Positions 35,201 to 41,203 of a stretch of 41,203 bases of DNA are shown here, in pieces. This DNA is from Hyphomonas sp. BRH_c22. GTDB lineage: Bacteria > Pseudomonadota > Alphaproteobacteria > Caulobacterales > Hyphomonadaceae. The stretch lies in contig NZ_LADU01000084.1 of the NCBI RefSeq assembly GCF_000961795.1, forward strand, positions 1-41,203, in the 5' to 3' direction. Made by a program: the position numbers and the translations under genes. The notes beneath the pieces were generated by a model. The model was not told where the DNA came from and searched no databases. It saw only the letters and a list, made by a program, of their open reading frames with translations. Positions within the stretch are counted from its first letter, which is position 1. The number at the start of each line of letters is the position of its first letter.

Positions 35201-35419
35201 CTACTTGAAGCGGTAGGTGATGCGACCCTTGGTCAGGTCGTAGGGGGTCATTTCAACCATGACCTTATCGCCGGTCAGCACGCGGATACGGTTCTTGCGC
35301 ATCTTGCCTGCAGTGTGGGCGATGATTTCGTGCTCGTTCTCGAGTTTAACGCGGAACGTCGCGTTCGGCAGCAGTTCGACGACCGTGCCTTCAAATTCGA
35401 TCAGTTCTTCTTTCGACAT
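35201..35419 (-). CDS. infA: Translation initiation factor IF-1
   Basis: A 72-residue OB-fold protein that binds the ribosomal A site during initiation. It has the full length and core of IF-1: [35 protein letters not shown] and the closing [17 protein letters not shown] lies about 6 bases before ATG 35419. It probably forms one transcript with maf. Confidence 0.98.
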   Translation of the reverse strand: MSKEELIEFEGTVVELLPNATFRVKLENEHEIIAHTAGKMRKNRIRVLTGDKVMVEMTPYDLTKGRITYRFK

Positions 35420-35473
35420 GAAGTCTCCAAATTCAGAGCGGTCCGTTGCGCCGCCGAAACATATGTAGGGCGC

Positions 35474-35502
35474 GCCATAGCCCTTTGCACAGATTCCGGC
35501 AA
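35474..35502 (-). promoter_or_regulatory. Candidate infA promoter
   Basis: On the minus strand TTGCCG (35502-35497) and TATGGC (35479-35474) are separated by 17 bases; the downstream GCTATGGC resembles the GCTA-type -10 of alphaproteobacterial housekeeping promoters. The predicted leader is about 48 bases. Confidence 0.4.
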
Positions 35503-35528
35503 GCTTGGAAGGTCAGATGGGTCCGTGG

Positions 35529-35557
35529 TTGTTCGCCGGGTCATCCTGACTTACGAT
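35529..35557 (+). promoter_or_regulatory. Candidate promoter of the cupin gene
   Basis: TTGTTC (35529-35534) and TACGAT (35552-35557) are separated by 17 bases, giving a start near 35564 and a short leader that contains the GGAGG site. The -35 match is weak. Confidence 0.3.
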
Positions 35558-35577
35558 TATCGGCCCTGGAGGATACC

Positions 35578-36111
35578 ATGCTTGATCTTGACCGCTTCGT
35601 CGAAGACTGCCGCGCGGCGGTGGCCGCTGACCCGACCCACAAGGCCGTGCACGATCTCACGGCGCGCGCCTTCAGCGACCCGGCGGACGTGCTGGCCGCC
35701 GTCGGCGAACCGACGGCAGGGGGTATCTTCCCGATCTATCGGGCAGATGACCTCACCATCCTGAATGTGGTCTGGAAACCGGGCATGACCCTGATGCCGC
35801 ACAATCACGAAATGTGGGCGGTCATCGGTGTCTATGGCGGCCGCGAGGACAATATCTTCTGGCGGCGAATCAAGGACGATCCGGATGGCCGTATCGAAGC
35901 CGCTGGCGCGAAAGCGATGTCGACGGGCGATGTCACGCCACTCGGCAAGGACATCATTCATTCGGTGACGAACCCCATTCAGAAACTGACCGGGGCGATC
36001 CACGTCTATGGCGGCGACTTCTTCGGCATCCATCGCAGCGAATGGGACCCGGAGAACCTGACCGAACGGGCTTATGACGTGGAAAGAGCGAAAGCCCTGT
36101 TTGCCACCTGA
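35578..36111 (+). CDS. Cysteine dioxygenase-like cupin protein
   Basis: A 177-residue double-stranded beta-helix protein. It has the first cupin motif G-x5-HNH (PGMTLMPHNHEMWAVIGVYGG, His75 and His77) and a third candidate metal ligand His128 in DIIHSVTN. The arrangement resembles thiol dioxygenases such as cysteine or 3-mercaptopropionate dioxygenase (COG5553-like), suggesting an iron-dependent oxidation of a thiol. GGAGG precedes ATG 35578. It stands alone on the plus strand, interrupting the minus-strand UPF0262-infA block. Exact substrate unknown. Confidence 0.78.
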   Translation: MLDLDRFVEDCRAAVAADPTHKAVHDLTARAFSDPADVLAAVGEPTAGGIFPIYRADDLTILNVVWKPGMTLMPHNHEMWAVIGVYGGREDNIFWRRIKDDPDGRIEAAGAKAMSTGDVTPLGKDIIHSVTNPIQKLTGAIHVYGGDFFGIHRSEWDPENLTERAYDVERAKALFAT

Positions 36112-36123
36112 ACAGGAGACGGC

Positions 36124-36600
36124 CTATCGCGTCTGCCCGGCATGCAGGGCGCAGATCAGGGTGAAGAGTCGGCGGGCGGTGGTGAAATCGACCTCGACCT
36201 TGCCTTCCAGCCGTTCGGCGACGAGCTCCGAGCCCTCATTGTGGACGCCGCGCCGCGCCATGTCGATCGCCTCGATCTGGTGCGGGGTCTGGTTGCGTAT
36301 GGCATCGTAATAGCTGTCGCAGATCATGAAATAGTCGCGGATCACGCCCCGGAACGGCCCCATCGACAGGATGAACGTGTGCACGTCTTCCCCGGCCTCG
36401 TCGCGGACCGCAAAGACCAGCTTGCGCTCGACCTGTGACAGGGTGAGCGCATAGGGGCCGCGATCATGGCCCGGCAGGGCGAAACTGTTTTCCTCGATCA
36501 GGTCGAAAATCGCCACGCGGCGCTCATGTTCGGCGTCGGGGCTGGTCGCGCCCAGCGTGTCTTCGTCAATACTGACCGATATCAGCCGGTTATCACCCAT
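36124..36600 (-). CDS. UPF0262-family protein
   Basis: A 158-residue conserved alphaproteobacterial protein of unknown function. It starts [17 protein letters not shown] and contains the diagnostic [16 protein letters not shown] and [25 protein letters not shown] 36600 lies inside the 3' end of hisD (8-base overlap) with GGAGG four bases upstream, ruling out the longer in-frame start at 36726. The hisD-UPF0262 order is conserved in alphaproteobacteria. Confidence 0.92.
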   Translation of the reverse strand: MGDNRLISVSIDEDTLGATSPDAEHERRVAIFDLIEENSFALPGHDRGPYALTLSQVERKLVFAVRDEAGEDVHTFILSMGPFRGVIRDYFMICDSYYDAIRNQTPHQIEAIDMARRGVHNEGSELVAERLEGKVEVDFTTARRLFTLICALHAGQTR

Positions 36601-37900
36601 CGCCCTCCCCCCGGTTGGTGCGGATCGAGACCGAGCGCGCATGCGCCGGCAGGCGTTCCGCCTCCGCCAGCCTGATGGCAGCGGGCGCAAGCGCGGCAAA
36701 GCCCCGGGAACTGACGCGCTGGACACTCATCCGTTTGAGGAAGTCATAAAGGCCAAGGCCGGAGCCGAAACGGGCCGCCCGGCTGGTCGGCAGGACATGG
36801 TTCGAACCGGTGACATAGTCGCCGAGGGCTTCCGGTGTCAGGTGGCCGAGGAAAACCGCCCCGGCATGCCGGATCTGCGGCAACAGCGCGTCAGGATCGT
36901 CAATGGCGAGTTCGAGGTGCTCCGCCGCGATCTGGTTGGCAATTGCGGCGGCGGTACCGAGGTCCGGCACGGTGACGATCGCGCCGTGGCGTTCCCAGGA
37001 AACCCGGGCGCGTTCGCCGGTCGCCAGTTCCTTCAACTGGTTTTCCACAGAGATTTCCACAGCTTTGCCCACAGACTGATCCACAGTAATCAGGATCGAC
37101 TGGCTGGAGGGGTCATGCTCGGCCTGGGAGAGGAGATCGGCCGCAACCCAGTCCGGGTTGGCCGTGTGGTCTGCGATGATCAGGATTTCCGACGGGCCTG
37201 CAATCGTGTCGATGCCGACGCGGCCGAACACCTGGCGCTTGGCCTCTGCTACGAAGGCATTACCCGGACCGACAATCTTGTCGACGGGCCTCAGCCGCCC
37301 GGCCCCGAAGGCCAGCGCGCCGACGGCCTGCGCTCCGCCAATCGGGTAGAACTCGTGTACGCCGGCCTTCAGCGCGGCATAGGCCACGGCCGGTGCCAGT
37401 TCGCCGCCGGGTGCAGGCGCAACCATGACGATGCGCTCCACGCCGGCAATCTTCGCCGGGACCGTATTCATCAGGACCGACGAGGGATAGCTCGCCCGCC
37501 CACCGGGAACATAGACGCCGACGCTTTCCAGCGCCGTCCAGCGCCAGCCCAGCTCGACGCCTGCGCTGTCGGTGAAGGAATGGTCTGCCGGGCGCTGGGC
37601 CGCATGATAGGCCGCAATCCGGTCATGCGCGAAATCGATGGCTTCGCGCAGGTCAGCCGGGCAGTCTGCCGCCAGCGCATGCAGGTTCACATTGTCGGAT
37701 TCCAGCGTGGTCGGGTCGATCTGCAGCTCGTCATACTTGGCCGTGTAATCGGCCACCGCCCTGCCGCCGTGGCTTTCGACATCATTCAGGATCCTGGCCA
37801 CGATGCTGGCCACGTCATGCCCCGTTCCCCGGTCTTCACCGAGAAAGGCAGCAAACGCATCCTTGAATCCAGGCGCGGTGGAATCGAAGCGGCGCGCCAC
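36593..37900 (-). CDS. hisD: Histidinol dehydrogenase
   Basis: NAD-dependent two-step oxidation of L-histidinol to L-histidine, the final reactions of the pathway. The 435-residue enzyme has [20 protein letters not shown], the signature [15 protein letters not shown] (near 233-247), and the zinc-site region [17 protein letters not shown]. The start is GTG 37900, directly after the DUF2948 stop (TAG then GTG). Its end overlaps UPF0262 by 8 bases. No other his genes are present in the window. Confidence 0.96.
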   Translation of the reverse strand: MARRFDSTAPGFKDAFAAFLGEDRGTGHDVASIVARILNDVESHGGRAVADYTAKYDELQIDPTTLESDNVNLHALAADCPADLREAIDFAHDRIAAYHAAQRPADHSFTDSAGVELGWRWTALESVGVYVPGGRASYPSSVLMNTVPAKIAGVERIVMVAPAPGGELAPAVAYAALKAGVHEFYPIGGAQAVGALAFGAGRLRPVDKIVGPGNAFVAEAKRQVFGRVGIDTIAGPSEILIIADHTANPDWVAADLLSQAEHDPSSQSILITVDQSVGKAVEISVENQLKELATGERARVSWERHGAIVTVPDLGTAAAIANQIAAEHLELAIDDPDALLPQIRHAGAVFLGHLTPEALGDYVTGSNHVLPTSRAARFGSGLGLYDFLKRMSVQRVSSRGFAALAPAAIRLAEAERLPAHARSVSIRTNRGEGDG

Positions 37901-38353
37901 CTAGCGACGCCTCCGCTCGTGGCTCGGCAGGTTGCGCGTCGGCCAGACATAATCGCTGTCGAGCAGGGTGGCGTCGAGCACTTCAACGTTCAGCGTGATT
38001 TCGCCATCGCCCGCAAACAGCAGCGTGACCGTGCCACCCGGCGGCTCGTCTGCCAGCGTGAAGCTCACGTCGAGCAGGGAGAGGATCAGTTCCGGATCGG
38101 CCTTGGTGACGGCCCGCGTCTTCGCGCCCAGCACGCCGTCAAAGGCCAGCAGCGAGCGCACGCGCGCGCCTTCCTTTGCGCGGGGCTGGCCGGCTTCCCA
38201 GCGAAAGCGGTTGAGTTCCAGCGAGAAGCGGTTCTTGCGGGCTTCATATTTTAGGCTGCCAGCCTTCACGACGGAATCCTGGACAGCCGCCGCAATGACC
38301 TGAAGATCCTCGGCCGTTTCGGCCAGGAGACGCAGCGCGTGTGGTTCAGACAT
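37901..38353 (-). CDS. DUF2948-family protein
   Basis: A 150-residue soluble protein found between murA and hisD in many alphaproteobacteria. LRLLAETAEDLQVIAAAVQD and the NRFSLELNRFRWE strand pair are the family hallmarks, and the C-terminus DSDYVWPTRNLPSHERRRR is also typical. Function unknown; the conserved placement suggests co-expression rather than a shared pathway. It lies 9 bases after murA and directly abuts hisD. Confidence 0.9.
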   Translation of the reverse strand: MSEPHALRLLAETAEDLQVIAAAVQDSVVKAGSLKYEARKNRFSLELNRFRWEAGQPRAKEGARVRSLLAFDGVLGAKTRAVTKADPELILSLLDVSFTLADEPPGGTVTLLFAGDGEITLNVEVLDATLLDSDYVWPTRNLPSHERRRR

Positions 38354-38362
38354 CCCAGTCCC

Positions 38363-39643
38363 TTACTCGTCCTCGCCTGACAGGCGCTGGATATTTGCGC
38401 CGCAGGCATTCAATTTCGTTTCCAGCCGCTCAAAGCCGCGGTCCAGATGGTAGATACGGTTCACCACAGTCTCACCTTCTGCGGCAAGCCCTGCGATGAC
38501 AAGAGAAACCGACGCGCGCAGGTCGGTCGCCATCACCGGCGCCCCTGTCAGGTGCGGCACGCCTTTGACCACGGCCTCCTGCCCCCGCACATTTATGTCG
38601 GCTCCAAGGCGCGACAATTCGGGCGCATGCATGAAGCGGTTCTCGAAGATCGTCTCGCGGATGATGCTGGTGCCGTCGGCAAGGCTCATCAGGGCCATGA
38701 ACTGGGCCTGCAGGTCTGTCGGAAAGCCGGGATGCGGCTGGGTCGAGACGCTGACGGCCTTCAGGCGCGTGCCATTGCGGCGGATGCGCAGCGTGTGGGC
38801 CGCCTCGTCGGCATCGACCGTGACACCGGCCTCGCGCAGCTTGGCGATCATCGCGCCAAGCGCCTCGACCGGGGCGCCATCCAGCGTGACGTCGCCGCCA
38901 GCCGCCGCCGCCGCCATGGCATAGGTGCCTGCCTCGATCCGGTCCGGCATCACCGCATGGGTCGTGCCATGCAGCTTTTCCACACCTTGGATGCGGATCG
39001 TCGATGTGCCCGCGCCGCTCACCTTTGCGCCCATGCTGTTGAGGCAATCGGCCAGGTCTTCGATTTCGGGCTCGCGCGCGGCGTTTTCGAGAATGGTCTC
39101 GCCCTTGGCCAGCGTCGCCGTCAGCATTGCATGCTCGGTCGCGCCGACGCTCGGCATGGAGAACACGATATGGGCGCCCTTCAGGCCCTGGATCGCAGCG
39201 GCCTTGACGTAGCCGCTCTCGACTTTCAGGTCCGCGCCCATGGCTTGCAGTGCCTGCAGGTGCAGGTCGACCGGACGCGCGCCGATGGCACAGCCGCCGG
39301 GCAGCGACACGGTGGCATGGCCGGAACGGGCGATCAGCGGGCCGAGCACATTGAAGCTCGCCCGCATCTTGCGCACCTGTTCATAGGGCGCGATCGTGCT
39401 TTTCAGCTCCGCCGCATTCAGGTGGCAGGTCGACTCGCCCTTCGGCCAGTAAACCTCGACACCCAGCGTTTCCAGCAGTTGCGCCAGGAACCGCGTGTCC
39501 GCGAGGCTCGGCATATTGGTGAGCGTGATGGGCTCGTCGGTCAGCAGGCATGCGACCATGAGCTTCAGCGCCGAGTTCTTGGCGCCAGAGACGGGAATGC
39601 GGCCATTCAGCTGAGCGCCGCCAATGATGTTCAATCTATCCAT
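38363..39643 (-). CDS. murA: UDP-N-acetylglucosamine 1-carboxyvinyltransferase
   Basis: First committed step of peptidoglycan synthesis: enolpyruvyl transfer from PEP to UDP-GlcNAc. The 426-residue enzyme has the K22-N23 pair in SGAKNSALK and the catalytic Cys118 in [15 protein letters not shown], so it should be fosfomycin-sensitive by motif. ATG 39643 is chosen over GTG 39652, which lies inside the candidate -10 box. There is no Shine-Dalgarno sequence, and TATAAG ends 8 bases before the ATG, pointing to a leaderless message. Confidence 0.96.
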   Translation of the reverse strand: MDRLNIIGGAQLNGRIPVSGAKNSALKLMVACLLTDEPITLTNMPSLADTRFLAQLLETLGVEVYWPKGESTCHLNAAELKSTIAPYEQVRKMRASFNVLGPLIARSGHATVSLPGGCAIGARPVDLHLQALQAMGADLKVESGYVKAAAIQGLKGAHIVFSMPSVGATEHAMLTATLAKGETILENAAREPEIEDLADCLNSMGAKVSGAGTSTIRIQGVEKLHGTTHAVMPDRIEAGTYAMAAAAAGGDVTLDGAPVEALGAMIAKLREAGVTVDADEAAHTLRIRRNGTRLKAVSVSTQPHPGFPTDLQAQFMALMSLADGTSIIRETIFENRFMHAPELSRLGADINVRGQEAVVKGVPHLTGAPVMATDLRASVSLVIAGLAAEGETVVNRIYHLDRGFERLETKLNACGANIQRLSGEDE

Positions 39644-39651
39644 GGCGCGCA

Positions 39652-39657
39652 CTTATA
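39652..39657 (-). promoter_or_regulatory. Candidate -10 box of a leaderless murA promoter
   Basis: On the minus strand TATAAG is followed by eight bases (TGCGCGCC) and then the murA ATG. The same box and nearly the same spacer precede ubiA. A clear -35 is not seen. Confidence 0.45.
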
Positions 39658-39734
39658 GTCTTGTTCACGGCGCGGGAAAGGCGTGATTGTGGAACCTTGA
39701 GGCGCAAACGCAGCAGGTTCAGGGCGCCCCGGCC

Positions 39735-40943
39735 TCAGGACAGGCTGACGGGCAGCGACTCAAGCCCCCGCAGGCCCGACCGTTTGACCCATTTGAGCGT
39801 ATCCGGCGGCGCCTGCAGCTTCATGCCCGGCGCCCGCCGGAACAGTTCGGAGAGCGCGATCTCGGCCTCAGCCTTGGCGAGGTGCAGGCCAAGGCACATG
39901 TGCGGACCGCTGCCCCAGCCGAGATGACGGTTGGGACGCCGCGCAAGGTCCAGCGCCAGCGGATTGCCGAACACGTCCGGGTCGACATTGCCGGCCGCCA
40001 GCAGGCCTATCACCTTCTCGCCCCTTTTCAGCGCCCGGCCCTCGAATGCCATGTCCTCGCGCACGAAACGCGGCTTCGTCATCTGCACCGGCCCGGTGAA
40101 CCGCATCAGTTCGTCGACGGCGGCCGACAGGTCCTCGCCCTCAAGGCCGCGAAAGGTCTCGGCGGCGCCGGGCACGGTCAACAGGGCATAAATGCTGGCC
40201 GAGAGCAGGTGCGTGGTCGTTTCATGGCCCGCGACGAACAGGATGAACACCATCGTCACCAGTTCGTCCTCGCTCATCTGCTCGCCAGCCTCCCCGGCAT
40301 GGACAAGCTCGCTCATCAGGCCGGGGCGCGGATCGCGGCGCAAGTCGGCAAGCTCGCCGCGCAGGGCCTTAAGCAGGGGGCTGAGCGCAAAGGCCGCGCG
40401 CAGCATCATCAGGGGCGATTCGTTCCCGCTGAACGCGCCCATGGCGACGTCAAACCGGGCCCGTGTCGCCTCGCTCATGCCCAGTACCGTATAGATCACC
40501 TGAAGCGGCAGCTTGCGGCAGAACCCGGCCACAAGATCCGGGTCGCCGCTGGCCATGTATTCCTCAAGCAACCGGTTGACCTCCTCCAATATCTGCGGCC
40601 GCATCGCCTCGATGCTGACCCGCCGGAACGGGCCATCCGCCAGCTGCCGCAGCCGCCTGTGGTCCGGATCATCGAGCGAGAGGACATTGTTCGCCAGCGT
40701 GCGGAAAACCTTAGGCAGGAACGGCAGGCCAAAGGCCGACCTGTGCCCCGCATTGCGCGCATCGACCGCGAAATGGTCTGCGTCCTTCAGCAGGGCCTGG
40801 ATGGCTGAATGACGCGTTGCGCACAGCACCGGCCCGAAAAAGGGCAGCCTGATCTCGCAAAACGGCCCCTCTTCAACCAGCCGCGCCAGAGTCGCATGGG
40901 GCGAACGCCTGAACGCTTGCGACGACAGGTCCGGCCGCGTCAC
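39735..40943 (-). CDS. Cytochrome P450
   Basis: A 402-residue soluble bacterial P450 monooxygenase. The I-helix oxygen motif is AGHETTTH (near 238-245), the K-helix ExxR is ELMR in VDELMRFTGPVQM, and the haem loop is WGSGPHMCLG with the cysteine near 349. A tryptophan replaces the common phenylalanine at the loop start, which the family pattern allows. No ferredoxin or reductase gene is adjacent, so its redox partner is encoded elsewhere. Its start overlaps the small basic protein gene by four bases. Substrate unknown. Confidence 0.93.
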   Translation of the reverse strand: MTRPDLSSQAFRRSPHATLARLVEEGPFCEIRLPFFGPVLCATRHSAIQALLKDADHFAVDARNAGHRSAFGLPFLPKVFRTLANNVLSLDDPDHRRLRQLADGPFRRVSIEAMRPQILEEVNRLLEEYMASGDPDLVAGFCRKLPLQVIYTVLGMSEATRARFDVAMGAFSGNESPLMMLRAAFALSPLLKALRGELADLRRDPRPGLMSELVHAGEAGEQMSEDELVTMVFILFVAGHETTTHLLSASIYALLTVPGAAETFRGLEGEDLSAAVDELMRFTGPVQMTKPRFVREDMAFEGRALKRGEKVIGLLAAGNVDPDVFGNPLALDLARRPNRHLGWGSGPHMCLGLHLAKAEAEIALSELFRRAPGMKLQAPPDTLKWVKRSGLRGLESLPVSLS

Positions 40944-41125
40944 TCGCGCTTGCCGCCTTCCGGCACCGGCGGCTCGTCCTTCGCCTTGCGGGCTGCGGCC
41001 TTGCGGCGCTTCAGGTTCGCCCGCAGCGCCTCGGCCCGGCGGACGGCTTTTTCAGGGTCTTTTGGCGTGTGGGACATTTCCAACAGCTTTTCGCGGCTAA
41101 ACGGTCTTTTCATCCGGTAAGTCAT
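40940..41125 (-). CDS. Small lysine/arginine-rich protein of unknown function
   Basis: A 61-residue very basic protein with an ALRANLKRRKAAARKAKDE segment (about 33-51), a coil-like pattern seen in small alphaproteobacterial proteins. Its stop overlaps the P450 start as ATGA, so they are probably co-translated. The start is uncertain: ATG 41125 is the longest, ATG 41113 and ATG 41077 (45 residues, GGA upstream) are alternatives. Nucleic-acid binding would fit the charge but is not shown. Confidence 0.6.
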   Translation of the reverse strand: MTYRMKRPFSREKLLEMSHTPKDPEKAVRRAEALRANLKRRKAAARKAKDEPPVPEGGKRE

Positions 41126-41155
41126 AAGCTAAAGCCGCGACTTGCAAACGGCAAC

Positions 41156-41203
41156 GCCGCGGTAGCTCAGTGGTAGAGCGCGTCATTGGTAATGACGAGG
41201 TCG
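41156..41203 (+). tRNA. tRNA-Thr (anticodon GGT), 5' part
   Basis: The acceptor strand GCCGCGG, a D-arm GCTC-AGTGGTA-GAGC, and an anticodon stem-loop CGTCA-TTGGTAA-TGACG with anticodon GGT are visible. The gene is cut off by the window end after 48 bases, so the T-arm and 3' acceptor strand cannot be checked. Confidence 0.93.

Overview
The window is about 41 kb of GC-rich (roughly 63-65 percent by eye), densely packed chromosomal DNA from an alphaproteobacterium. The markers are the order coxB-coxA-ctaB-coxF-ctaG-coxC-SURF1, the block murA-DUF2948-hisD-UPF0262-infA-maf, a plant-type glutamate-cysteine ligase, a DUF4170 domain, and a GGAAC-N16-CGTT promoter of the EcfG general stress type. The gene set would fit Hyphomonadaceae or a related Caulobacterales/Rhodobacterales lineage; that family assignment is inference. 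No phage, transposase, CRISPR array or toxin-antitoxin locus is visible. No intergenic gap exceeds about 240 bases.

Region 1 (1-8 kb, minus strand) is the aa3-type cytochrome c oxidase locus: subunits II, I and III, the haem O synthase CtaB, the copper chaperone CtaG, a CoxF-like protein and SURF1, followed by thrC and a truncated acetyltransferase gene. A terminator with an overlapping alternative hairpin separates coxC from SURF1. Region 2 (8-12 kb, plus strand) holds a secreted TPR protein, a DUF1328/AI-2E-permease pair under a probable EcfG promoter, tldD and an exported rhodanese. A bidirectional terminator then faces a POT peptide transporter (12.1-13.9 kb, minus). Region 3 (14-21.3 kb) carries gshA, DUF6891, GNAT, rsmE, a Sad-like aldehyde dehydrogenase, an aldo/keto reductase and ubiA, with a strong inverted-repeat element at 18.9 kb.

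Region 4 (21.4-26.8 kb, plus strand) is the most distinctive part. A perfect CsoR-like operator precedes a translationally coupled run of a Cu+ P-type ATPase, an APC-family amino acid permease and a CsoR-type copper sensor, followed by a FrnE-like DsbA protein and a crotonase. The likely logic is CsoR repression of its own operon, relieved by copper. The permease in the middle is unexplained.

Region 5 (26.9-31.1 kb, minus) is an overlapping pmbA, phosphatase-DUF4170 fusion and ABC exporter operon. Region 6 (31.1-34.5 kb) has small membrane proteins, a lipoprotein, a dual-specificity phosphatase and a three-gene ECF sigma factor unit. Region 7 (34.6-41.2 kb, mainly minus) contains maf, infA, a cupin gene inserted on the opposite strand, UPF0262, hisD, DUF2948, murA, a cytochrome P450 and a small basic protein, and ends inside a tRNA-Thr gene.

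I found no wholly new multi-gene system. The best candidates for a second look are the permease-containing copper operon, the phosphatase-DUF4170 fusion, the EcfG promoter, and possible leaderless promoters at ubiA and murA.
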